Assembly (NCBI GenBank): GCA_038501785.1
Contig: JBAMJR010000042.1
Location: forward strand, 2,143,501 to 2,207,500
DNA length: 64,000 nt
Reading direction: 5' to 3'
Origin: Myoxocephalus aenaeus
Taxonomy: Eukaryota > Chordata > Actinopteri > Perciformes > Cottidae
Shown here: positions 54,665 to 64,000 of the stretch, piece after piece
Layout of the letters: each line of letters starts with the position of its first letter
Numbering within the stretch: position 1 is the first letter of the stretch
Program-made: the position numbers and the translations under genes
The notes under the pieces: generated by a model
The model's input: only the letters and a program-made list of their open reading frames with translations
The model's database searches: none
What the model was told of the DNA's origin: nothing

Positions 54665-55632
54665 TGAGGCGCCATGACCAAGAATCCCTTTGCTAACACT
54701 GCCACCCGGTGCACGGGACAATATCTGCGCCCGTTGCCCTGCGAGGCGGCGAGATGAAGACGATGCAGCTCAAGTCACTTCATTCCTTCCTTCCCGTACA
54801 CAGGAGCGGCTGCAGACATCATCCCCCCACACTTTAGTTTGCTTGTGTTTCTAGTCAAGAGTTGACAGTGCCTGAATGCTAATGGAGTGATTGAGATGCA
54901 GAGCATGCAGCACTGTGCCAGGGACCCCCAGGCCTTCACGCAGTGAGCGAGTACAAAGCCTACAGATGTATGCACACGCTCCGAACTAATAGCCCAAACA
55001 ACGTACACTCACAATTTGTCTTCGAGGGTGTTCGGGTGGGGTGGGGGCGTCTGAAAGCTTTTCGAGATCCATCCCTTTTTTTATATGCTTATCCACCCCG
55101 CTGCTCGGAATACCAATAAAGCCGTGCCCTTCCCTCTCTCCCTCCCCTGCTATTTATTTTTCATTATTGCTTGTTATCGCCCAGGCGACTGATTAAAACG
55201 GTTCCTGTTAATCGCCGCTTTTTTTCATCCAATCATCGCTTTGACACTTAAGCAATCTGGGGACAAAAAACTATTCTCAACTCTCGTGTCATTGCAGATC
55301 TTTGATTGTTCTATCTATATGCAAATGACCCGTAAAATCCAACAGTGACTCAGTATATATCTTCTATATGTACACTATACAAAAATCTTTTTTTACATAT
55401 GTATTATATGTAGAAGATTTTTGTTTGGGAGAACAGTACTAACAAACCTGTTTAACTCAACATCATCTATATATAAAATTATAATAATACAAGAAAAGAT
55501 ACAAAAAAACAAAGTCACAAATTCAGTAAGTTAGAAAGAAGCTTCCTGGGGATCATATTTGTATTTATTTGCAGCAGCCTCGCAGAACTGTAATGAAAAT
55601 ATTCACCCACAATCTAGTCAATGCAGTGTGTG

Positions 55633-55636
<4 letters not shown>
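54665..55636. other. Unique stretch; possible regulatory island
   Basis: No gene. The segment 55130-55350 is repeat-free with homeodomain/PBX-like words (ctgattaaaacgg, catccaatcatcgc). Conservation is untested. Confidence 0.3.

Positions 55637-55665
<29 letters not shown>
55637..55665. repeat. (TG)n microsatellite
   Basis: A 29-bp TG run. Confidence 0.9.
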
Positions 55666-55668
<3 letters not shown>

Positions 55669-56116
55669 TTTACAGTTGCCTGGCTGCTGAATGTGCACAG
55701 CCTTGTTTTCTCGACTCCAAGCTTTATGATTCCCAACGCTATCTGAGTGCATATACAGTGCATTTTAGAGCGCAGCATGCAAATCTCCCACAAGATGGCT
55801 GGCTCTCACACGAGGAGCGGATGAGTAACATTTACATAGAAATCAAATTTGAAAGAGCAATTTCTTCTTCCGTCTTTGAGTGTGCAACATGTATATGGCC
55901 TTTTATTATTGTAACTTACATAGAGCTGCAGAGGAGTTGAAATGTGTTTTACAATCACGCTGATATGATGGTATTAAAATCAGCCTTTAACGTTGTAATA
56001 CATGTCTTCTGGCGTGAAAAACATACTTTCTAACATTGTATTAAAAAAGCTTTGAATGATTAAGGGACTGTACCGAAATTCCTGGATGGGAGGCGGGGTC
56101 TCGTGACTGTCCAACA
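55666..56116. other. No gene seen
   Basis: Unique sequence without features. Confidence 0.45.
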
Positions 56117-56560
56117 GCATTCTGGGTACAGCTCACCCTACTTCGATCGCTACAATATAAGCTTGCACGCTGCTGAACGGCATGCTGGGTACAGTTTGTC
56201 CTCCGTCACTAGCTCAGATATTCACTTTTACAACGCTGAACGCTGGGGCTAGCACACGCCCTCCACCGCCCGCTACGATATTTACTGTTACACCGCCGAA
56301 CAGCATGCTGGGTAGCACACGCCTTCCACCTCTCGTGAAAATATTAGCTTGTACAGTGCCTAACTGCTGGCTTGGTACAGCTCACCCTCCGTCTGTCGCT
56401 CACTCCAATATTAACTGTTTCACCTTCTGCTGGTTATATCTCGCTAAATGTCACTCCCTACAATTCATAGCTGTGACACCGCTGAATGCATGCTGGGTAC
56501 AGCTCGCCCTCTGGCACAATATTCACTCCCGATTTAGCCTCACCAATATTTACTTCAATA
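56117..56560. repeat. Degenerate minisatellite, 58-65 bp period
   Basis: About seven units marked by (g)catgctgggtacagctc, with starts of ctgg near 56122, 56185, 56243, 56308, 56367, 56430 and 56493. Each unit continues with a c-rich ccctcc part and an (a)atatt(a/c)act part. The units are strongly diverged, so the array is old. An open frame through it is a by-product. Confidence 0.75.
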
Positions 56561-57138
56561 TATTCAAATTTGAACTTTGAGACGTGAACAAAATAGTAGT
56601 AATAATAGTTTCACAGTAGCCACGCCGACTGAAACGGGGGGCCACATCTTGAGTTGTCCTGAGTTGCCGAAGTAGAGGTCAAAGGGCACTCCGATTTTTT
56701 TTTTAAATGAGCTCGAGATCATGTTGTTCTGGTCGACCTGCTGTACCCGACTGTAACTACCAATATACATATACAGTAGTTGGCCAACTTTGACACCTCA
56801 TGCTTGCGGGGAAATAATCTAACAACCAAGTAATTTATATAACTATCAACGCGCAGGGCAAACCAGTTTGAATGCTCCAAAGCGAGCAATCAGAAAAAAA
56901 TTAGCATCACAAGACTCAAGTGCGAGTGCCGTTGTTAAGAGATGAAAGGGTGTCAGGCCTGAGGGCAGGCGGATAACAAAACAAGAGGCAGCTGATCTGC
57001 AGGAGATGAAAGACAGCGGCACATGCAAGTAGCATGAAGATTCCTCTTGTGCATACTTTAACATATGGCATATTAATGTAAACGAAAGTATTTACAATAT
57101 TCATAAGGGTCCTCCTCTGCTGTCCGCCTGGTCCCCCC
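56561..57138. other. No gene seen
   Basis: Unique sequence; minus-strand frames at 56846-57203 are motif-free. Confidence 0.45.
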
Positions 57139-57360
57139 TCGTGAACGCAATATCCCAGAAACGCCTGCAAGGGAATTCCATCAAATTTGGCACAAACGTC
57201 CACCTGGATTCACAGACGGACTGATTTGATCAAGGGTCAGTGTGACCTCACATCCGTCCCATGGAGAGGATGTCTTTTTTAATTTGGCACAAAGGTCCAC
57301 CGGCACTCAAGGGTGGACTGATTTAGAATTTGGTGGTCAAAGGTCACTGTGACCCAGTGG
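57139..57360. repeat. Duplicated interspersed repeat (about 101-bp unit)
   Basis: Two diverged copies share aatttggcacaaa, gtccac, ggactgattt and gtcactgtgac (first about 57180-57251, second about 57281-57356). This phrase is familiar from dispersed fish repeats. A possible hAT end, cagtggcaggccgtgg, follows at 57355 without a partner. Confidence 0.6.
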
Positions 57361-57420
57361 CAGGCCGTGGATTTGGTACCTATGCCTGCTCTGTCTGTTT
57401 AGTTTAACAGCTAAGCGCGG

Positions 57421-57446
57421 CTTCTTCTTCTTCTTCTTCTTCTTCT
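57421..57446. repeat. (CTT)n microsatellite
   Basis: About eight CTT units. Confidence 0.9.
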
Positions 57447-57802
57447 ACAAGTTTAAGTGGCGGATCGCAACCAATTTGACTAGGTGCATACCGCCGGCAC
57501 CACCAATGTGTGACAAAAAAAATTAAAAACTATAATTATAAATTAAAGCTGCGAGCAGCTGTGAGCGGGTCCTCGCTCACCCCGGCACGTTCGGGGTCGC
57601 CGGCGGAGAGTGTTCGCCCACTGGTCTGACGTTTTTTTACCCTGGTGGAGCGTGTGACGCAAGCACTTCATCGATTCCCGCATCCGCCCTGTGGCGATAG
57701 ACGACACGCTGGGCAACGTGCATCATGTTTCTCTACGTGAAGAGTAGAACAGGTCATTTAAATTGCATGTAAATCCGATGCTGTTTGGTTGATTTTGTTT
57801 TG

Positions 57803-57816
57803 GCAGTAGGTGGCGC
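57803..57816 (+). promoter_or_regulatory. CTCF-like motif
   Basis: GCAGTAGGTGGCGC, 13 of 14 against CCASYAGRKGGCRS. Confidence 0.4.
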
Positions 57817-57923
57817 TATGACAATTTTAACATATACTGTGCATCATGTTTTTCTATGTGAAGTGTAGATCAGGTCATTTAAATTGCATGTAAATGCGAT
57901 GCTGTTTGGCTAATTTCCTTTGG

Positions 57924-57937
57924 CCAGTAGGTGGCGC
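57924..57937 (+). promoter_or_regulatory. CTCF-like motif, full consensus match
   Basis: CCAGTAGGTGGCGC fits CCASYAGRKGGCRS at every position, exactly as at 21800-21813. Confidence 0.5.
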
Positions 57938-57960
57938 TATGGCATCCGTATCACACTGAT

Positions 57961-59713
57961 TGAGCTGGTATAATAAAAGTATAAATATCTCTAAATTTAT
58001 ATCAATATATCTATATTAAACTATGAATATGTCTTATATGTAAGCAATAAGTTAGCATGTGATTTACTGATCAGGCCGGTTTAAAGCAGGGTGGAGGATG
58101 AATGCAACTCAGCCACCAGTACACCCCATGACTCACTTTGAACCAATTCTTTAGAAGCAGTGGTTTTCTGGAAAGTATCTTGTCAGCAGGACTACTGGGC
58201 TTATATAATGATTTGACACAGGGGCCAACGGTCCTGCAGCATTATGAAAGAATAAGCAACGTATTCAAGGCTGTGGCAAAAAGTAAAAAAAGAGGAGTTT
58301 GGATTTAAAGGCCTCAATGTCAAAGTTTTGTCAGGCATTTTTGCTATTTTTCAGACTTTTTTGAGGCCATAGCTGCTACCATGGTTCTCAATGGAAGTGT
58401 TCACGAGTAACCAATTTGATTGATACGGTAATGAGTGTAATATGAAGCTAAAGGCCACAATGTGTGACGTCGTATTACCTTTTAATTTTCTTTTTTTAGT
58501 GTAATTTTCGTTTGTCAACAACTATTTTCTTTCAATAGAGCAAAATTATTGATCTTTTCAGTTTGGGAGATTTTCATTGAAAGATATTGAGATGAATCTA
58601 TAAACTACTTGTCAACAAACTATAAATCATGCTGACATGACGGCTTGTGCAGATATGCATCATCCTGTCTTGATCAAAATCCTGAACGCACCGCCGGTTC
58701 TCCACTTTACATCGGAGACGTCTTCCCGATAGGTGACCGTGTGTTAACATAAAGCTGTCACAGCATTTTTTTGGAGCATACGTAATGGAATCAATTTGTC
58801 TAAAAATGTCTCAAAAAGAGGAACACATTTATCATGCACAAAGTAGGACAAGAACTCTTTGCTCTGATGTGAATCAGGAACAGCAGATGAGTTGTGTGAG
58901 CGAGGCCCCTCTTTGCCAACAAAAAAAATTCAAAAATCTCTGAACGCTCACCATGCTCACCCCTCCCTCTCCATCAGGCCGCGTTTTTCTGCATCTGCAT
59001 CAGCGCGGCCCAGCTGGACCGCCCTTCGGGTCAGGGCGGGTTTTTGACATAGGCGGTTATCAGATGGTATTATCTGGAAGCTGCCATGTTCGGCCCGGCG
59101 CTGGGCACACACACGGGGGCCCGATAAGAGGCATCCATGGCAGCCGACGGGTCACGACCAGAGAGCTCAGTGCATCTGTAAGCCAGCCAGAGGAATCGGG
59201 CTGTGCAAATGGGATAAAAAGAGAGAGAGACACTGTGGAATCAAGTGTTTGCCTTGGTCTCGGATTGTTGTCCGATAAATGGAATCTGGATCTAGATAGC
59301 GGTACTTTGTGGCATTGTGTTAGAGGTCTCCTGCAGTGAGGACTCGTTGGAGCACGAGCGCAGATTGTCTTTCTAATGCTACATGCTACATTACAAGCAC
59401 AAGGAAAATGTAAACATTTAAAAAGTCTGAAATGGGTACAGTTGTTGGTGAATATCCAAGTAAATGGACGGAAAATGTGTCATATGTAAAGCAAATGACG
59501 GAGGTTGGTGAAAGGTTGTTTTTGGTACAGCAAAATCACTTTGACAAAGTTTTAATTGCGAACAACAATGGCGAACAACAATCACCATGTTCTAGTTTAG
59601 CTTCCAACTCGTCAAATGACTGTTGGAAGCAGTTCAACATCCATTCTACTACCATTCTATTTCTACGGACACCCCACACAACATCTGTGGGAAGAGGTCG
59701 GGGTGGATTGCTA
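57961..59713. other. No gene seen
   Basis: Unique sequence. A 128-codon frame (58953-59339) is Gly/Pro/Ser-rich without a known domain and is not called. Confidence 0.4.
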
Positions 59714-59830
59714 TGTTGCCAGGTTTTCCTCGACTTTCTCTTTTAATTTGAAGGGTAAAAATGAGTTGGACGATTGGGCGGGTTCCCAGCTCTGATTGGA
59801 AATATGTTGTGTCCGTCAAATCTGGCAACA
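59714..59830. repeat. Possible small inverted-repeat element
   Basis: tgttgccag (59714-59722) and ctggcaaca (59822-59830) form a 9-bp inverted pair 99 bp apart. It may be a MITE or chance; no duplication of the flanks was found. Confidence 0.3.
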
Positions 59831-61205
59831 CCAGACGCCAATGTTTGCATCCTCTGTTTGTCTCCTACCAACAGTGTGGATTGCTTTTGGAAGTCACTGA
59901 CCGAAATTGCTCTTTATAGAAGTACATCTTCATTTCAACAAGGATTAGAAGTAATATTGTCATTATTAATGTGTGTTTCTGTGTGTATAGTGTCTGAGCA
60001 TGTCCCGTGTTTGTTTTCCCAGTCAGATCCGGGTAACATATGCAAATGTTTGGAACCGTGACATCCATTGAAGAGCTGGAGAGCGAGGCAAATGTTGATT
60101 TCACCTCCTGACAGGCCGCGCAAACATGCAATAACAACGTGGAGTAGGCAATTATGAGAGGGGCTCATTCAGTAAATATGCCTTTAGTGCCATCTCATTA
60201 ACAGAGAAATAAACCAGAATAATGAATATCCTCCTTTTAGCTCATCGTCTACCGTCCACATTCCCTTCCACCTTTTTCTATTGGAGGGAACACAAAAGGT
60301 ACAAAGTTCTTGTTCTCATAAAGTCAAAGCCGCGGAGCAGTTCGCGGGAGCTTTCCCTTCAGAATAGCAATCCAACTTCGCTCTGGCCTCCAGCCCTCCA
60401 AGGGACCACACGTTGGGCCAATCGGTTATCACTGACACTAATATCCACCTGTACCAGTATGTTTAAGTAAAGAGTTAATACTACGACAAAGGCATCACAG
60501 GTGACTGCTCTCCTCGAGCATTGCACAATGGATATGTTTGATTCCTCCGAGGCAAAGAAACTCATTTTGAGGGAAGTCTTTGTGTTTTAACTTCAACATG
60601 TCATTTCAGGAACTTTTCTTCGATCATTAAATTCCCCCGTGAGTCTTGATAAACCCCTGGAACACATGGTACCATAATCCTTCTTAGCTCATGAGACCAT
60701 TTTGGTCTGCTAAAGAGGTAAATACTAGTCTCTGGCCTTCGCACATTCCAGCTTGAATATTTGACATTTTTCGATAGAATATTGAGGCAGAGTGTAGGTC
60801 CTCTGATTGAAGGACGACCCTGCTCACCACTGACCCAGTCGCCCTGAACTGACTCCTACGATAACATTCCAAATATTTTCTCCGATAGGCTATGTTACGT
60901 GACTGATGGCTCTTAGTCAAAGCTGAGCATTGTTTATTTTATACTTTTTACTCCCTAATTTGAACGACTTCCAGGCTGTTGAGTTAATTGTCTTTGACTC
61001 AATTTTGTCAAAAGCCTCTTCAATGACAAAATATAATGTTCAATGAGTAAATCTGTGTAATATAGTCTCTGCTCGTACTCCTCTGATTTCACGTGTTAAT
61101 TTTTATGTTCCCTCTTTAATCCTTAATGTTTCTAAGTACATTTTAAAATGCCGGGCTGAACACCCATGTGCCGTCCTCTTTGTTTACCTTTTTTACGTCT
61201 CTGTG
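59831..61205. other. No gene seen
   Basis: Unique sequence without recognised features. Confidence 0.45.
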
Positions 61206-61450
61206 TTTCTACTGTAACCATGTGTTTCACGTCACACTGCAGTGAATTGTGGGTAATTCCCTCGGGCAAAGTGTGTCCACAAAGGGCTCAAAATGTCTGC
61301 GAGAGAGCCTTCAAACACTCCACGATTTGCCAGCGGGACCGCCAAGACAGGAACTTTGGAGCGTGGAATTTGGGACCGGGCCACAGCTTGAAGCGTAGGG
61401 CCGCTGACCAAGCGCCGGTCTCTGTCGAGTTGGGAGTGAGAATGTGCTGA
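61206..61450 (+). repeat. Interspersed repeat family B, copy 2
   Basis: Inverse of 28045-28275 (gaattgtgggtaattccct, aagggctcaaaatgtctg), continuing to a tttgggaccgg end and then the gtcgagttgggagtgagaat block shared with 43.2 kb. Confidence 0.6.
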
Positions 61451-61561
61451 GAAAATTAAAAAAAAAACAATCTGCAGCTCAAAGCAATCTGGGTTGTGTT
61501 TCGTTGTGAATCTCAGAAATGAAATTGAAACAATCAAAAGTGGTGGCCATTAAATTAGCTT

Positions 61562-61819
61562 GTACACTTTAACTTAAACACACATGTCACTTTAACGTAC
61601 ACTCACATTAACGTATCTGTTGTCTGAGCACTTTATTTGATCTTATCTTACACTTATTTTAATACCCATTGCACTGTTGTTGTCGTTGATTGTTGATTGT
61701 TGATTGTTGTTTGCCTCGTCTAACGTCCCATGTCCAATGTATGCACCTTCCGCCTCGAAGAATTCCTCGTTTGTGAAAACATTCCTGGCAATAAACAGTT
61801 TCTGATTCTGATTCTGATT
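61562..61819 (+). mobile_element. LINE 3' end, copy 2
   Basis: Matches 36098-36366 (aacttaaacacacatgtcac, aatacccattgcactgttgt, cattcctggcaataaacag) and ends in three TTCTGA units. An internal (gttgatt)n run lies at 61685-61710. Non-coding. Confidence 0.7.
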
Positions 61820-63307
61820 GTGGTAGCTAATGTTCGGTAATGTGAACCAACTTAAGATGAATACAGATGTATTGTATAATAACAGTCTTTATGACTTTTC
61901 TCGAACATGGTTTCTGTAAGACCATGTTTTATCATTTTAAATGTTCCCATAATTCGCATTCGTGGCAATTGTTTGGCAAAAGTAACCCGGCCTCTTCGCT
62001 GAGAATCCTTGTTGTGTCTTTTGCATTTTTACTTCTGTGTAACCTATACCTCCAGTTTGCCCTGAAAGCTCCAGACTTGCTGTCTGTGAGCTGGTTTTGA
62101 GCTCATAAAAGTAGTTTCCTTGCGCCCTGAGGTAAGCAAAGCAAGAATATAAAAGACGAGTGACCCTTTATCTGCTGGCTATGAAACTGCACGCGTGGTG
62201 AGGAAGAAAACAGTGTCTGTGCTAGCGGCACGGCTCCAGAGGATCTGTTTGGTGAGTCTGACTTTAGTCCAGACTAAAATATCTTCACACACATTACATG
62301 GCCGGCCCTGAAAGACATGATGAAAGAGACTATGAAACTAAACACATGGGCTTTTCTGCTCTGGAAACACAGATTTTCTTCTGATTGAAAACTAGTCACT
62401 TACTATTGTTTGGCCCACAGCTTCTGATATACTTCTGACATTTGATTTGTGAGGAAATAAATGAAAAACCAGTGAGGAGCCTTTTCATCAAATAACATTA
62501 GAAGCTAAGACAATATGAATATAGAGATAGACCAGACAACATATTCACCCAAAGTCTTATTTTCGTGAATCCCTAATGTTTTGAGGGAAAATTCAGTTCC
62601 TTTGAGTGAACTTATTCACGAGGCTTGTGGATGGATTGTTTATATTTCTATAAAAAAAGAAAGTCACACCGGACCAATTGAATTATTCCTATGAATGTAA
62701 ACGTGAATTTAATGCCCGCGAGAGGAAAGCTTTTTGTTGAAATTGGATAGAGGGGAATGAAATCTACCTCAATAATAAAAGTATAGCTGTCCATCTCAAT
62801 GACTCTGAGGGAAGGCTGAACAGCATCAACAATAGATCTGCATGTCAACTTCCCCTCATGACATGAGCATGTGAGGAGGGGTGATGGGAGACGGATTGTG
62901 GGGCGAGACACTCCTCTGGTGGAGGACGGGTCTCACTGCAGGCGATGACGTTAACCTGGAAGACAGATGGTCACTAATCCACCAATCCGACTACTGCAGC
63001 TCCTTTTAGAGATCAGTTCATATTTAGTGGATGATTTGTTTATAGTAGAAAGGAAAGAAACGGCATTGATATCAGAGCTGACATAAGACCGGTGTGGTAT
63101 TCATGTTAATAGTGTTTTTATAGTCTGATAATCTTTCCTTCTGTGTATTTTGATGCAATTGAAATGTTTTGTTAATGTGTTGTACTCTTACCGTACATTG
63201 ACAGTGTTTTAAGCCCTGATATGAAAGGGTGGGTTAGAAAAATGTCTGAAACAACTGTTTTTATGATTTTTTTAAACAATATGTATTCTTCAGAAGTGCT
63301 TTATTAA
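61820..63307. other. No gene seen
   Basis: AT-rich unique sequence. Ends in the TTAA (63304-63307) that borders the MITE. Confidence 0.45.
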
Positions 63308-63518
63308 AAGGGCCAGTGAGTTTGCAGATGGCTTCCAGCTACCGAGGACGTAGAAGGACTACTACATGGCAGTGCAACAGAGTGGACTCCATAGAGAGGA
63401 CCCGCTCTGTCTTTCAGACATAAACGGCTCACAAGGAACAAAAGCATTCTTATTTGCATGTGATTATGCACTAGATTAATATTGCATTTCTGCCAATAGA
63501 AGAATAATACTGTATATC
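63308..63518 (+). mobile_element. TTAA MITE, 3'-truncated copy
   Basis: Follows TTAA with aagggccagtgag. It shares the block gtgattatg...acta and ttctgccaatagaa-like sequence with 51002-51303, but lacks the closing ctacacactggccc end. Confidence 0.65.
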
Positions 63519-63616
63519 AGCCTGTCAGGAGCCCCACCCAAGTCCCATCATTTTACACAAAGAGTTATTCATATTTTTATGACAGTAAATCGATAGCTAT
63601 TTAATATAACATTTAT

Positions 63617-63670
63617 ATATAGCGTATATGTCTGTAGTATGTATATATGCTGCAGACATATACGCTATAT
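63617..63670. other. Long AT-rich hairpin
   Basis: Perfect 18-bp arms (atatagcgtatatgtctg and complement; 63617-63634 and 63653-63670) with an 18-base loop. Imperfect pairing continues outward a few bases. The size resembles a microRNA precursor, but AT dinucleotide content makes chance or MITE origin likely. Confidence 0.6.
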
Positions 63671-64000
63671 GTATAAATAATACAGACGTGTGTATATATA
63701 CATTATATCTATCAGAAATATATCTATTGATAAATACAATACACAAGGGACAGTGAATGACCTGGACACACAAACACACACGCAATGTGTTTGCTATTAT
63801 TTTTGGTCCTTTGTTTTGAGACCACTCTCAATTTGGTTGAATCCAGAGGCATCGGTATCTTGGAAGCCAATTGAAGAAAACCTTGCTGCACCACACAGGT
63901 TAGAGGACCTGGTTTATTCCAATATTCCACTATTCCAATATTCCACAAGCTAAACTCTCACTTGGCCCAATTATATCATTTGCACTATCAACATGGCGTA
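63671..64000. other. No gene seen
   Basis: Unique sequence to the window end, with a small direct repeat (attccaatattccac) at about 63917-63950. Confidence 0.45.

Larger units (their letters stand above)
57545..57960 (+). repeat. Modular repeat with tandem CTCF-like units
   Basis: Starts taaagctgcgagcagc. Two units of 121 bp (from 57719 and 57840) share tgcatcatgttt, caggtcatttaaattgcatg, gatgctgtttgg and a closing cagtaggtggcgctatg. It is related in its boxes to 19877-21960. Confidence 0.7.

Noticed and set aside
55355..55435. Inverted pieces aaaaatct/agattttt and atcttcta/tagaagat
   Set aside because: The two pairs interfere with each other and are AT-rich; chance is likely.
57355..57420. 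hAT terminus cagtggcaggccgtgg
   Set aside because: No partner end or 8-bp duplication was found, so it is noted only within the neighbouring repeat.
58953..59339. Plus-strand frame of 128 codons
   Set aside because: Low-complexity Gly/Ser/Arg content, no domain and no splice context.

Overview
This looks like vertebrate, probably teleost (percomorph-like), non-coding DNA. I see no bacterial-style operons, no host exon I can name, and no rRNA or intact tRNA. The evidence is the repeat content: many hAT-type DNA transposons with 8-bp target duplications, a piggyBac element, a PIF/Harbinger element, LINE tails ending in TTCTGA or GAATT repeats, a probable solo LTR, and long TG, TA, CT and CTT microsatellites. 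Almost every open frame of 60-130 codons is chance, simple repeat, or a transposase fragment. The fish assignment is inference; no search could be run.

Layout. 1-5 kb: mostly unique DNA with a LINE 3' end (2385-2650), repeat family A copy 1 (3745-4265) and a probable solo LTR (4801-5155, minus strand). 5.9-8.7 kb: a decayed hAT start, then a hAT element with perfect ends (6907-8671) that carries a three-exon 116-codon frame. 9.97-13.07 kb: an internally deleted piggyBac element with TTAA target sites, inserted into a family A copy; its intron holds a 17-copy, 48-bp minisatellite. 17.5-17.9 kb: a hAT MITE containing a tRNA-like pol III unit on the minus strand. 19.9-22 kb: a modular repeat carrying CTCF-like motifs. 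23.1-24.65 kb: a hAT element inside a TA tract. 26.8 and 30.8 kb: long perfect palindromes. 32.6-33.8 kb: hAT with a second hAT apparently nested in it. 36-39 kb: LINE tail, palindromic MITE, family A copy 3, Harbinger element. 43.4-46.7 kb: a local tandem duplication with a 2.46-kb deletion in one copy. 48.6-49.8 kb: hAT with perfect 8-bp duplication. 51.0, 48.1 and 63.3 kb: copies of one TTAA MITE family. 52.3 kb: hAT remnant. 56.1-58 kb: degenerate minisatellite and further CTCF-like repeat units.

How it fits together. The window reads as a gene desert or large intron that collected several waves of cut-and-paste elements. Complete TIR and target-duplication pairs give firm boundaries for six hAT insertions (6907, 17472, 23082, 32567, 48637 and, less securely, 36427), one piggyBac, one Harbinger and one TTAA MITE. 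Between them lie unique stretches, some of which may be regulatory (about 29.8-30.2, 39.65-39.9 and 55.1-55.35 kb), but only cross-species alignment could show that.
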